Under the pieces are notes generated by a model. The model did no database searches and was not told the origin of the DNA. It was given only the letters and a program-made list of their open reading frames with translations. This document shows positions 24,576-33,291 of a stretch of DNA of 64,000 bases, piece by piece. Position 1 is the first letter of the stretch. Every line of letters begins with the position of its first letter. The position numbers and the translations under genes are program-made. Source of the DNA: GCA-2725625 sp964574215 (GTDB lineage: Bacteria > Pseudomonadota > Alphaproteobacteria > Rhodospirillales > UBA2165); NCBI GenBank assembly GCA_964574215.1, contig CAZNLR010000026.1:4669-68668 (forward strand), written 5' to 3'.

Positions 24576-26879
24576 ATGAAATTCGGCATTGGTCAGTCGG
24601 TTCTTCGAACAGAAGATCCGAAGTTTCTAACTGGGCGAGGGCGTTATGTGGATGACATTTCCCTGGCCAAACAGGCTTACGGGTTTGTCTTGCGCTCGGT
24701 CCACGCCAGCGCTCTCATCACATCGATTAACACGTCCGCCGCGATCAAAGCGCCCGGTGTGATCACCGTGCTCACGGGCGCCGATTACGAAGCCGCCGGA
24801 TTAGGCCGCATATCCTGCCATACCATGAATCCGATGCTGCTTGACGGCGCTCCGGTCCAGCAACCGCACCCGGCCTTAATGAAAGACAGCGTTAAGTGCA
24901 TCGGCGCGCCGGTGGCTTTTGTCGTTGCCGAGACTCTCGCCCAGGCCAAGGACGCCGCCGAATTGATTGACGTTGAATACGATATACAACCCGCCGTTAC
25001 CGGTGTTCTAAAAGCCAAAGAAAGCGGCGCGCCGAAGGTGTGGGAGGGAAGCGAGGACAATCTAAGCTTTACGTTCAAAATCGGCAACGGTCCCGGCGTC
25101 GAGGAGGCCTTGGCCAATGCCCATCACGTAACCCGGGCGACCATCACCAATAACCGCGTTACCACCAATGCTCTGGAGCCCCGCGCCTCCATCGGCGAGT
25201 ACGATCCGGCGGAAGACCTGTACACCCTCTACAGCAGCAATCAAAATCCTCATGGCGTGCGCAACGAAATCGCCCAAGACATTCTGCAAATTCCGGAAAA
25301 CGGCTTGCGGGTCATAGCACCGGATGTGGGTGGAGGATTTGGATTAAAAGGCGGTTTCTACGGCGAAGACGTGCTCGTCCTATGGGCGGCGCGAGTCGTG
25401 GGGCGGCCGGTTAAATGGGTAGCTGATCGTTTGGAATCCTTTCTCAGCGATTCCCATGGCAGGGATGTGGTGGCCGATTGCCGGATGGCTTTGGATGCGG
25501 ACGGTAAAGTTACCGGCGTGCAGGTGAACGCCGCCTATAATATGGGTGCTTACCTAACTCCGGCGGCGGGCATATCGCCCATGTTCTTTACCATGTTGAT
25601 GTCCGGGGTTTATGCCTTTCCGGCGATCAGCGTGACAACCGACTGCTATTTCACCAATCAGCAGGCGACGGCGCCTTATCGCGGTGCCGGCAGGCCCGAA
25701 GCGGCTTTTGTTTTGGAGCGGTTGCTGGACACCGCCGCCCGCGAAATGGATATGGATCCCATCGAAATAAGGCGGCGGAATCTGGTGAAGGCCGATCAAA
25801 TCCCTTATCAGACGGCACTTGCTTACAATTACGACAGCGGCGATTTCGAGGCCGTAATGGACAAGGCCCTGGCGGCGTCGAATTGGAACGATTTCGAGAG
25901 CAGGCGGCTGCAATCGGAGCAGCGTGGCTTCAGACGGGGCAGGGGGCTTTCGGTCTATTTGGAATCGGCGGCGCCTTTCAATGAACGTATGGAAATCCGA
26001 TTCGATCCCAGCGGCTCGGTTTCCGTCGTCGCCGGCACCCATTCCCACGGCCAGGGCCACGCCACTATTTATGCGCAGATGGTCTCGGACTTTCTCGGCG
26101 TGCCGTTCGATTCCATCCGGCTCATTCAGGGCGACACGGATAAAGTCTCCATCGGGCGGGGAACCGTGGGGTCCCGGTCCATGACCGTGGGCGGCTCGGC
26201 GCTGAAAATTGCGGCCGACGTGATCATCGAGAAGGGCAAGAAAACCGCTGCCCATTTGTTGGAAGCCGGGGAAAGCGATATTGAATTTTCGGAAGGCGAA
26301 TTCACCGTCGCCGGCACCGACAGGAAAATCAACATCGTCGAGGTCGCCAAGATGTCCTATACGCCTATGATGTGGCCGCCCCATCTGGGTATCGGGCTTG
26401 AAGGAGTGGGTGATTTCAGCGCCGGCATGGGCAACTATCCCAATGGCGCCCAGGTGGCGGAGGTTGAGATTGATCCGGAGACGGGCACGGTGCGGCTCGA
26501 TAGCTTGCTGGTGGTGGACGATGTGGGAACCGTCATCAACCCGCTGCTGCTGAAAGGTCAAATTCAAGGCGGCGTTGCCCAGGGGATCGGCCAGGCCCTG
26601 ATGGAGGACATCGTCTTTGACGAGTCCGGCCAGATGCTGACGGCGTCATTTATGGATTACGTTATGCCCCGGGCCGATGATTTGCCGGATTTCGACATCA
26701 TAAACCATGCCGTGCCCACACCGACCAATCCGCTCGGTGTGAAAGGGGCCGGGGAAACCGGCACCGTCGGCGCTCCGCCCGCCGTCGTCAACGCCATCGT
26801 CGACGCCTTGGCCGCCGCCGGCGTCACCGATGTGGAAATGCCCGCCACCCCGGAAAAAATCTGGCGGGCCTTGAATTAG
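24576..26879 (+). CDS. Molybdopterin-binding hydroxylase large subunit (form II CoxL-like), lone copy 2
   Basis: Full-length xanthine oxidase-family MoCo subunit, 767 aa. Start ATG 24576 follows GGGAAGAGA; an upstream in-frame start at 24516 has no ribosome site. Motifs: IGQSVLRTEDPKFLTGRGRYV at the N-terminus, APDVGGGFGLKG, the loop PYRGAGRPEA, and active-site Glu in KGAGETGTVGAP. The PYRGAGR loop excludes true CO dehydrogenase, as in copy 1 at 3489-5873. The two copies are close paralogues (same motifs, same length), yet neither has FAD or 2Fe-2S subunit genes alongside. They may share subunits encoded elsewhere. The substrate is unknown. The gene ends against a pair of palindromic repeats and a convergent gene. 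Confidence 0.9.
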   Translation: MKFGIGQSVLRTEDPKFLTGRGRYVDDISLAKQAYGFVLRSVHASALITSINTSAAIKAPGVITVLTGADYEAAGLGRISCHTMNPMLLDGAPVQQPHPALMKDSVKCIGAPVAFVVAETLAQAKDAAELIDVEYDIQPAVTGVLKAKESGAPKVWEGSEDNLSFTFKIGNGPGVEEALANAHHVTRATITNNRVTTNALEPRASIGEYDPAEDLYTLYSSNQNPHGVRNEIAQDILQIPENGLRVIAPDVGGGFGLKGGFYGEDVLVLWAARVVGRPVKWVADRLESFLSDSHGRDVVADCRMALDADGKVTGVQVNAAYNMGAYLTPAAGISPMFFTMLMSGVYAFPAISVTTDCYFTNQQATAPYRGAGRPEAAFVLERLLDTAAREMDMDPIEIRRRNLVKADQIPYQTALAYNYDSGDFEAVMDKALAASNWNDFESRRLQSEQRGFRRGRGLSVYLESAAPFNERMEIRFDPSGSVSVVAGTHSHGQGHATIYAQMVSDFLGVPFDSIRLIQGDTDKVSIGRGTVGSRSMTVGGSALKIAADVIIEKGKKTAAHLLEAGESDIEFSEGEFTVAGTDRKINIVEVAKMSYTPMMWPPHLGIGLEGVGDFSAGMGNYPNGAQVAEVEIDPETGTVRLDSLLVVDDVGTVINPLLLKGQIQGGVAQGIGQALMEDIVFDESGQMLTASFMDYVMPRADDLPDFDIINHAVPTPTNPLGVKGAGETGTVGAPPAVVNAIVDALAAAGVTDVEMPATPEKIWRALN

Positions 26880-26893
26880 GTTTTTCGGCGCCC

Positions 26894-26966
26894 GTTAATT
26901 TATCGACTGTCGATAAATTAACGAAGATGTGAACGCGTGTGAATTAATCGACTGTCGATAAATTAA
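26894..26966. repeat. Twin palindromes sharing a 20-bp direct repeat
   Basis: 26894-26922 is a perfect palindrome with 13-bp arms, GTTAATTTATCGA and its complement, around CTG. The 20-bp half ATCGACTGTCGATAAATTAA (26902-26921) recurs exactly at 26947-26966, 45 bp later, where the left arm is shortened. The second copy overlaps the stop codon of the convergent deacetylase gene. It may be a bidirectional terminator or a protein-binding site; no T-run follows. Confidence 0.7.
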
Positions 26967-27706
26967 GGATTGAACGGTGCCACCCAGGTTGCGCCGGGGT
27001 GGGCGCTGAGGGTTTCGAGGAGTTCCTCGATGAATACCCAGCTAGCTTCGTCCTGGACCAGGTGATGAGTAAGCAGGCCGGTGGGTTCATCCGGGTCGGC
27101 TTGGCCGTCTTTTTTATCGGATAAATGTTTAACCAACTGGCCGATGACAAAATCGGCGCCTAGGAAACGTTTTTCCTGCCGCCAATCGATGGGATCGATG
27201 TGGGTGTTGACCTCGAGAAGGCCGGCAGATTGCTTGTCCCCGCGTGGCCCATATCCGCTGAACCCCTGGAAGCCGAGACTAACCAGTCTCTGGTGGTGGA
27301 TTTCGTCCATGCGGTTCCACGGAGGAACAAATACCGGCAGAAACCGGTCGCCGAACAAGGCTGAAAGCCGGTCGCGCCCACCGGCGATCGCCGCCGCTGA
27401 CTCTTCCGCATCACGGTCTCCGGGGAATTCGGTCTTCTTGCCCGACGGCTGGCGCGGTTGATGATCGACCCCATGCTGAACCACCGTGGCCAGATCGGTA
27501 TTTTTGCCGCTAAGAACTGACGCCTCCGCCTGATCCGGTATCACGGCCAGCACGATGGGGGCACGGTAGCGCCGAGAAAAGCCCAATAGACGGTTGAGTT
27601 CGGGACCGCCCGTCTGTGCATCGTCGTCCCGCCACCAGAACCGGTGGCTTCGGCCTTCTCCCGCGGCCTGTTCGAGGAGTTTCAGCAAAGGTTTAAACTC
27701 AGCCAC
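26963..27706 (-). CDS. Polysaccharide deacetylase-family protein
   Basis: NodB-like carbohydrate esterase-4 fold protein of about 247 aa. Candidate metal ligands are the Asp in FWWRDDDAQTG near residue 25 and the His pair of HGVDH near 80; VFVPPWNRMD matches the usual PPxxR strand and THHLVQDE gives the C-terminal His. Such enzymes remove N-acetyl groups from glycans. The start is GTG 27706 or the TTG just before it, both after GGAG; the choice is uncertain by one codon. It overlaps the end of the preceding glycosyltransferase gene by 8 nt, so the three genes of this minus-strand operon are translationally coupled. The stop codon lies inside a palindromic repeat. Confidence 0.82.
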   Translation of the reverse strand: MAEFKPLLKLLEQAAGEGRSHRFWWRDDDAQTGGPELNRLLGFSRRYRAPIVLAVIPDQAEASVLSGKNTDLATVVQHGVDHQPRQPSGKKTEFPGDRDAEESAAAIAGGRDRLSALFGDRFLPVFVPPWNRMDEIHHQRLVSLGFQGFSGYGPRGDKQSAGLLEVNTHIDPIDWRQEKRFLGADFVIGQLVKHLSDKKDGQADPDEPTGLLTHHLVQDEASWVFIEELLETLSAHPGATWVAPFNP

Positions 27707-28850
27707 CAACCGCCCACTCCTTTACCAGCCGCGCCGTTGCCGCCGCACCGTCCAAATCAACCTGTTCTTCGGCCTTCCGAGATCGTGTTTCTCCGGTGGA
27801 TATGGCCTCCGCCAAATTGTCAATTGTCAGATTGTCCTCGGGTATTTGTTGGATGAGCCCGCGTTCAGCCAGCAAACCCGCCCGCACCGACTGTTCGCTT
27901 TGCCCGCGGGTAAAGGGAATGATGATGGCGTTCGTCTTGGCGGCGAGAATTTCCATGGTCGTATTGTAGCCGCCTTGGGATATGGATAGGCGGCAATTTT
28001 GCAATAATGTTTTGAAATCCTCCCGGGATCTCTCGATGATAACGCCGTCTTCGGCCTGCGCCCGAAGCACCATGAAATTCTCGTCACTGTACCGGGGCCC
28101 GGTTAGAAATCGCCAGGGGATGTCTGACAGAACCGATTGCGCCCTTGTGTTCAATGCTGTTTCCAAAATGATTTCACCGACGGCGCCACTGCCAGTGGAG
28201 ACAATGACTTCTCCCGTTCCCTGATCGCCCGCGGGGGGCGCCTTGGTTCTATCGTCCACCACATACCCGGTATAGCGGATCAAATGATCGATTTCAGCGT
28301 GTCGGGAGAATGTTTTCTCCAGCGGTGCAATATCCGGGTCGCCATGGAGCAAAATGTCATCGAAATATTTCAGGGCGTTTTCGATCATTTCCTGTTCGCG
28401 GTGGGGCTGGTTCATTTCCACCATGATATCGCGCATGGAACTGACGATCCGGTGACACGTGGAAGACGCACGGGCGGCCTCCAGCAAAGGAATTAGTTCG
28501 AACCGAAACTGGCGGCGGCCAAAGGGATATAGCTCAGTGATAAGTACCGCCGGTTTGATCTGCTTAAATATTTCCAGCAATCGTTCTTTGCGGGATTCCT
28601 TGTAGCCGGCATCAACGGGTGTACCGTCGCCGTCCACCAATTGTCCAAAAGAGGCGTCTTCGACTTTGATGATTGGCAATTGGTAAAGGCTGATACCGGA
28701 AAATTCGATGAATGACGCCTCATCGCCGCCGGAAACCACATGGACGTCGAGGCCTGTTTTCGACATGGCGCGCGCCAATACGGATACCCGTTGGAGATGC
28801 CCGATTCCTAAAAGATGTTGAACGTAGAGGAGAACGCGGGGCGGGGTCAT
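27699..28850 (-). CDS. Glycosyltransferase (MurG/GT28-like)
   Basis: GT-B-fold glycosyltransferase of 383 aa. The N-terminal half starts with RVLLYVQHLLGIGHLQRV, the glycine-rich acceptor loop of GT28-like enzymes, here with a Gly-His pair. The C-terminal nucleotide-sugar site is LSISQGGYNTTMEILAAK near residues 292-309 followed by IIIPFTRGQSEQSVRAGLL. No signal peptide or membrane helix. It overlaps the upstream glycosyltransferase stop by 4 nt (ATGA), and the deacetylase gene overlaps its own end. The cluster of two glycosyltransferases plus a deacetylase suggests synthesis of a modified aminosugar glycan or glycolipid; the target is unknown. Confidence 0.82.
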   Translation of the reverse strand: MTPPRVLLYVQHLLGIGHLQRVSVLARAMSKTGLDVHVVSGGDEASFIEFSGISLYQLPIIKVEDASFGQLVDGDGTPVDAGYKESRKERLLEIFKQIKPAVLITELYPFGRRQFRFELIPLLEAARASSTCHRIVSSMRDIMVEMNQPHREQEMIENALKYFDDILLHGDPDIAPLEKTFSRHAEIDHLIRYTGYVVDDRTKAPPAGDQGTGEVIVSTGSGAVGEIILETALNTRAQSVLSDIPWRFLTGPRYSDENFMVLRAQAEDGVIIERSREDFKTLLQNCRLSISQGGYNTTMEILAAKTNAIIIPFTRGQSEQSVRAGLLAERGLIQQIPEDNLTIDNLAEAISTGETRSRKAEEQVDLDGAAATARLVKEWAVGG

Positions 28851-30016
28851 TTAAGAACGTTCCTGATGGCCTGGTCCATGGTTCGGGCGGCCTTTTCAAG
28901 GCTGTGTTCCGATAATGCAGTAATTCGTGCAGCTTTCGAATATTCAAGGATAAGTTCGGGCTGCAATAGCAGTTCGTCAATGGCATCTGCGAACGACCTC
29001 GGATGACCCGGTTCAACCAGAATTCCCGTTTTCCGGTGGCGTACGATATCGGGTACGCCGCCTTCTTTTCCGGCAATCGCCGGAAGCCCCATGGCCTGGG
29101 CTTCGAGCAGAGCCATACCGTAAGCCTCGCTGACTGCCGGCCATACAAATATGTCCGCGGCGGAAAGGCATTCAAATAAGTCATGACCCGTCTTTTGACC
29201 CGTGAACACGACCTGGTCCCTGGGGAGAACGGTTTCAACCTGAGCCCGCGCAGGACCGTCGCCGACGACCAGCATCTGCCATTCTTTTGCGCGGACATCG
29301 CCGAGGGAGCGGCCCAGCATTTTGTACGAGTCGAGCTTTGCACCTTCTCGCATCATGGCAACCGTTATCAGCCAGGCTACCGCCGGGTCGAGGCCGTATT
29401 GGCCGGCTAGCTTTTCTCTGATCGTCGATTTCTGACCGTTGAATTGAGGTGTCTCCAAGAACGGCTTGAGGACGACGAGATTATCCGGGGATTTGAGATG
29501 CGGCCGGACCTCTTTTTCGTCGGCAGAGTTAATGTTGAAAACGATATCAGCCTGTCTGATGGCGTCAGCCACCGATCGTAAATTAAAGTCCCAAGGGCCG
29601 TCCTTTCGTTTAGGTGCATATGAGGCCTCGGCTACCACATACGGGATGTTGAGGGCCGCCGTCACCCGTGGGCCGATCCAATCAGGCGCTTTATAATAAA
29701 GGTGATAGGTAAACCAAAGATCAGGACGCTCATCGTCGGACAAAGCTGCATACTTTTTGATAAGCCGGTCGGCCAGACGATACCCTTTGTCGCGCAATTG
29801 AATTTGGCGGTTTTCGTCGCCGTGCGGCTCCCGGCTATTGAGCTTGGACGCTAAGTCCACTTTATATCCGGCATGTTTGAGGGCCTTGATTAAAGCGCGG
29901 GCCATGCGCCGATCACCGGACGGCACGTTCGACGTGGGTGGTTTCATGGTGGCGTAAAAGGCGACATTCATGGTTTTGATTTTCACGGCGGCACGATCCA
30001 AAATCGAAAATGACAT
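28847..30016 (-). CDS. Glycosyltransferase family 1/4
   Basis: GT-B glycosyltransferase, 389 aa. The C-terminal donor site reads AADIFVWPAVSEAYGMALLE and AQAMGLPAIAGKEGGVPDIV, with the catalytic-type Glu in the SEAYG and LE segments, followed by the family ending GHPRSFADAIDELL. The N-terminal domain has FYATMKPPTSNVPSGDRRMA, a common opening that binds the acceptor. ATG 30016 follows AGGA; ATG 29971 would also be possible. It is the first gene of the three-gene glycan operon and lies divergent to the MarR gene with a 167-nt A/T-rich space between. Confidence 0.85.
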   Translation of the reverse strand: MSFSILDRAAVKIKTMNVAFYATMKPPTSNVPSGDRRMARALIKALKHAGYKVDLASKLNSREPHGDENRQIQLRDKGYRLADRLIKKYAALSDDERPDLWFTYHLYYKAPDWIGPRVTAALNIPYVVAEASYAPKRKDGPWDFNLRSVADAIRQADIVFNINSADEKEVRPHLKSPDNLVVLKPFLETPQFNGQKSTIREKLAGQYGLDPAVAWLITVAMMREGAKLDSYKMLGRSLGDVRAKEWQMLVVGDGPARAQVETVLPRDQVVFTGQKTGHDLFECLSAADIFVWPAVSEAYGMALLEAQAMGLPAIAGKEGGVPDIVRHRKTGILVEPGHPRSFADAIDELLLQPELILEYSKAARITALSEHSLEKAARTMDQAIRNVLK

Positions 30017-30183
30017 TGCAGCAATCCTGGGATCAGTTCAATACCGGTTGTAGGCCAGATTTCGCTGCATGAAGGGAACTTCCCGAACAAAACATGGTGG
30101 CCAAAATAAAATAGCCAAGCTTAGAAAACATGATATAAAGTTAGATTTCACGATATTTTAATGTATTGGATTGTTTAAGAGAT

Positions 30184-30648
30184 ATGACCTCAAAAAATAG
30201 AAAATCCAAATCTCCACTACCGACTTCCCAAAGTACCGGTTTCATGATTCGGGATACCGTGATGAAACTGCAAAAGGTATTGCGGTCTAATTTGCAGAAG
30301 CACGATATTTCCACGGCGCAATGGTATTTGCTGCGCGTTCTTTGGGACGAAGAAGGGTTGAGTCAACGAGAACTCAGTGACCGAGTGGCGACGACCGAGC
30401 CGACGACCCAGAGCGCCTTACTGAGGATGGAAAAACAGGGCATTATCGTTCGTAAGAAAAACGCCAAAGACAAAAGGGCCAATACCATTCACCTGACCAG
30501 AAAAGGGCGCAATCTGGAACCAGCGTTAATATCATACGCAGTGGATGTAAACAAAATTGCGACAACCGGAATGACCAAGGCCGAAGTCAAGACCTTTCAA
30601 AAGCTGATCAACAAAATCCGTGGTAATCTTGATGCGTCGCTGAACTGA
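30184..30648 (+). CDS. MarR-family transcriptional regulator
   Basis: Winged helix-turn-helix regulator, 154 aa from ATG 30184 (a TTG 18 nt earlier is also open). The recognition region is LSQRELSDRVATTEPTTQSALLRMEKQGII near residues 60-90, described here by position because it is typical of MarR: helix pair followed by a wing KKNAKDKRANTIHLTRKG. MarR proteins respond to aromatic acids or their CoA esters and often regulate neighbouring catabolic genes. Here it is divergent from the glycosyltransferase operon and convergent with the chemosensory operon (22 nt gap), so its target is not clear. It might bind the palindrome at 21058-21076, but distance makes this weak. Confidence 0.9.
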   Translation: MTSKNRKSKSPLPTSQSTGFMIRDTVMKLQKVLRSNLQKHDISTAQWYLLRVLWDEEGLSQRELSDRVATTEPTTQSALLRMEKQGIIVRKKNAKDKRANTIHLTRKGRNLEPALISYAVDVNKIATTGMTKAEVKTFQKLINKIRGNLDASLN

Positions 30649-30670
30649 GCCCGCTTGCGCTTCTAACTGT

Positions 30671-31480
30671 TTACTCGAGTTCGAATTGCTCCAATATTTC
30701 TTCAATACCGGCTTCAATATCATTGGTGGAGATGACCGAAACATCGTTTGAGGCGTCTTTCGATATCGCTTCAAAATCAGTCGTGCTGGACAAAAGGGCA
30801 AAGCGGCAATCGGCCATCGTTTGCGTCGCCTGTAACGCGGCGACAAGGTCGATCCCAGACATGCCATCCAGTACGACAGACGAGATCAGTAGCCTGGGTT
30901 TCATTTGAATTGCCGTTTTGAATGCCTCAAACGGGTCGGCGGTTTCTTGGACATCGCAGCCAAAATCCGTCAAAAAAAACCGGACCAGTTGAGATATTGA
31001 TTTGGTCTGAGTAACGAGCAGAACGGAAATCTCTGTATCGGTATTTCCGACTTCCGCTTCTGGTAACTGGTTGCGTGGAAGCGCCTTGACCATTTGATCG
31101 ATCGTGTCATCGGATGGCGCCGGCCATATTTCTATACCTTCGGTCAATTTATCCAAAAATGCCTGGAAATCGGCGAGATGATCGTCCGTCGGCGTGGCGA
31201 CATCTTCGAGATAAGTTTCGAAATGATGGCAGATCATCGTGATTTGCGGATAGCCGAAAGAACCGCCGCCGCCTTTGAGGCTGTGAACGATCCCGATGAA
31301 CTCTGTCAAATATTTAGGTGATTGCGTGCGGTCCGCCCACAGGGCGTCGATCAACTCGTTAAGACGTTCGAGTTTTTGATTTGACGCGTCCAGAAACGGT
31401 CCCCGCATCTCTTCGAGTAAATCCAACACCTCCGATTTTTGAAAATTTCCCAAGTCGCCGCCTTTTTTCCCGTCGCTCAT
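30671..31480 (-). CDS. HPt domain fused to a degenerate receiver, chemotaxis operon
   Basis: A 269-aa protein with an N-terminal histidine phosphotransfer domain (about residues 20-130); the phosphoaccepting His66 lies in VHSLKGGGGSFGY. The C-terminal receiver-like domain (about 150-265) is degenerate: the acidic pair after the first strand is Thr157-Gln158, Ser201 stands where the phospho-Asp should be (LLISSVVLDGMSG), and the conserved Lys is missing. It therefore should not be phosphorylated in the usual way. The gene ends the nine-gene operon and overlaps the CheB gene by 4 nt. A phosphate-shuttle or sink role for the HPt and a protein-binding role for the receiver are inferred. Confidence 0.88.
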   Translation of the reverse strand: MSDGKKGGDLGNFQKSEVLDLLEEMRGPFLDASNQKLERLNELIDALWADRTQSPKYLTEFIGIVHSLKGGGGSFGYPQITMICHHFETYLEDVATPTDDHLADFQAFLDKLTEGIEIWPAPSDDTIDQMVKALPRNQLPEAEVGNTDTEISVLLVTQTKSISQLVRFFLTDFGCDVQETADPFEAFKTAIQMKPRLLISSVVLDGMSGIDLVAALQATQTMADCRFALLSSTTDFEAISKDASNDVSVISTNDIEAGIEEILEQFELE

Positions 31481-32568
31481 CGGACGCTAACCTTGGATTT
31501 TTTTTTCCGAATATTTTCCGGTGTGCAATACGAAAGTATAGCACGCGCCAGCCTGTCGAGTGGCAATTGTCTGCTGACGGCGCCTTTCTCGAATGCCACT
31601 TTCGGAATACCGTAGACCATGCAGGATGCTTCATCCTGGCCCAACGTTACGGCGCCTGACTGCCGCATGGCCAACAATCCTTCGGCGCCGTCCTGTCCCA
31701 TGCCTGTGAGGATAACCCCAATGCTATCTTCGCCTGCTGCTTTGGCTGCGGAGTCAAAAAGTACGTCGATTGACGGTTTATGGCCTGATCTTGATGGCCC
31801 GTCACTTAATTTACAGACGAAGCCTTTGCGTGATTTTCGAATTTCCAAATGTTGATCGCCGGGGGCGATATAGACGTGGCCCGTGCGCACCACTTCATTA
31901 TTATTTGCCTCTTTTACGGCAACCGCAGTATTGCTATTGAGCCGCTCAGCAAACTTTTTCGTAAAAGTGGCCGGCATGTGTTGAGTAATCACCATACCCG
32001 GACAATTGGCCGGCATACGTTGTAACAACTGGAAAATTGCCTCGACCCCCCCAGCCGATGCCCCAACGACGACCAATTTCGTGGTGGGATCGTAATCGCC
32101 GGGTAGTTTTGCCGACGCCTTATCATTTCGACCATTGCGGTGATTAAAGTTTTTTCCTTGTAATTTTGCGCTCGCCGCCTGGCGGACTTTATCGATGATT
32201 TCGGCCGATTTTTCAGCAATCGACATGTCTACATTTATTTTCGATTTAGCGATTACATCGACGGCGCCAAGTTCAAGCGCCTGCAAAGCGACTTCTGAAT
32301 TCTCCTGAGTCAATCCGGAAATCATCACGACCGGCATGGGCCGTAGTCGCATAATCTTATCGAGAAAATCGAGCCCGTCCATTTTAGGCATCTCGATATC
32401 CAAAGTGGCGACATCCGGGTTTAAGGATTTGATCATTTCGCGCGCTTCAAACGGGTCCGATGCCGCGCCGACCACTTCGATATCCGGTGCTTCCGTTAAG
32501 ATATCGGTCAGCAGCTCACGCATGATTGGCGAGTCGTCTACAACAAGAACGCGCGTTGTCTTTTTCAT
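31477..32568 (-). CDS. cheB: CheB protein-glutamate methylesterase
   Basis: Two-domain CheB, 363 aa. N-terminal receiver with VLVVDDSPIMRELL and phosphoacceptor Asp57 (VATLDIEMPKMDG), then a linker of about 50 residues, then the methylesterase domain. The catalytic triad is visible as Ser in VVVGASAGGVEAI, His in VITQHMPATFTKKF and Asp in LTGMGQDGAEGLLAM. It removes methyl groups from the chemoreceptor and deamidates Gln in some species. It lies between cheD (22 nt) and the HPt-pseudoreceiver gene (4-nt overlap). The receptor in this operon ends in a CheR/CheB tether-like pentapeptide. Confidence 0.95.
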   Translation of the reverse strand: MKKTTRVLVVDDSPIMRELLTDILTEAPDIEVVGAASDPFEAREMIKSLNPDVATLDIEMPKMDGLDFLDKIMRLRPMPVVMISGLTQENSEVALQALELGAVDVIAKSKINVDMSIAEKSAEIIDKVRQAASAKLQGKNFNHRNGRNDKASAKLPGDYDPTTKLVVVGASAGGVEAIFQLLQRMPANCPGMVITQHMPATFTKKFAERLNSNTAVAVKEANNNEVVRTGHVYIAPGDQHLEIRKSRKGFVCKLSDGPSRSGHKPSIDVLFDSAAKAAGEDSIGVILTGMGQDGAEGLLAMRQSGAVTLGQDEASCMVYGIPKVAFEKGAVSRQLPLDRLARAILSYCTPENIRKKKSKVSVR

Positions 32569-32589
32569 TTTATTCGCTACCTAACCGCG

Positions 32590-33291
32590 TTAAAAAAATT
32601 CAATGTCATTATCTGATGTGTTTTTGGTATTTGGCTTGGATTGTTTTCCAGCAATTTTTTTCTGAAGGGAAAATTCTTCCTCCGCAACTTTCTTAATTTC
32701 CGGTTTGTCGAGCAACAACATTCTAATTCTCCCGATTGAGGGATAGTAATGAATGCGTCTCGGCAGCGCCCCGCCCAAATCGTGAGCGACCACATTCATT
32801 TTTTCCCGCCTAAGATATTCCATAACGAATTCCGTGTTGTTGGTTCCGATGTTGCTGCTGATCTGGGAAACTTTTCTAAGATCGGCACCGCCGAACACCT
32901 TAACTTCGAGACGCTCTCTTATACAGCCGGAAGCCAACAGTTCGTTGACCAGGACTTCCATGGCGTAGCTGCCGAACCGCATGGCCTCGCTTGCCGGACT
33001 TGTATCGCCGGTGGGGTTCTCCGGTAGCATGAAGTGGTTCATGCCGCCGATGCCGAGCTCCGGGTCCCGTATGCAGGCGGCGACACAGGACCCGAGAACG
33101 GTAATCAGCACTTCGTTCGGTCTTTCCGTGACGTAGAAACCTCCGGGCATGATACGAATTCCGTCGGCTTTGTTGGCGCGGGATTTTAGTCTGGTAAAGG
33201 CTTTACCTCGGGTTTCCTGTCGTGCCCCCCACGGGCGGTTTCCAGTTCCTTTCTCTAACCGTTTTCCAGGTATTTTCCCATCGGGCGCCAT
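32590..33291 (-). CDS. cheD: CheD chemoreceptor glutamine deamidase
   Basis: CheD-family deamidase, 233 aa from ATG 33291, which overlaps the cheR stop as TGATG. The catalytic Cys is in VLGSCVAACIRD and the catalytic His in GGMNHFMLPE, as in characterised CheD proteins. CheD converts selected receptor Gln residues to Glu and often binds CheC; no CheC gene is seen here. The protein is longer than the usual 160-200 aa: an N-terminal basic stretch of about 48 residues precedes the domain, so an alternative start at MPGGFYVTERP cannot be excluded. The C-terminal tail is also extended and lysine-rich. Confidence 0.92.
   Translation of the reverse strand: MAPDGKIPGKRLEKGTGNRPWGARQETRGKAFTRLKSRANKADGIRIMPGGFYVTERPNEVLITVLGSCVAACIRDPELGIGGMNHFMLPENPTGDTSPASEAMRFGSYAMEVLVNELLASGCIRERLEVKVFGGADLRKVSQISSNIGTNNTEFVMEYLRREKMNVVAHDLGGALPRRIHYYPSIGRIRMLLLDKPEIKKVAEEEFSLQKKIAGKQSKPNTKNTSDNDIEFF

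Noticed and set aside
30184..30648. MarR gene as dedicated regulator of the benzoyl-CoA reductase operon
   Set aside because: It lies over 9 kb away with unrelated genes between; only the palindrome gives weak support.
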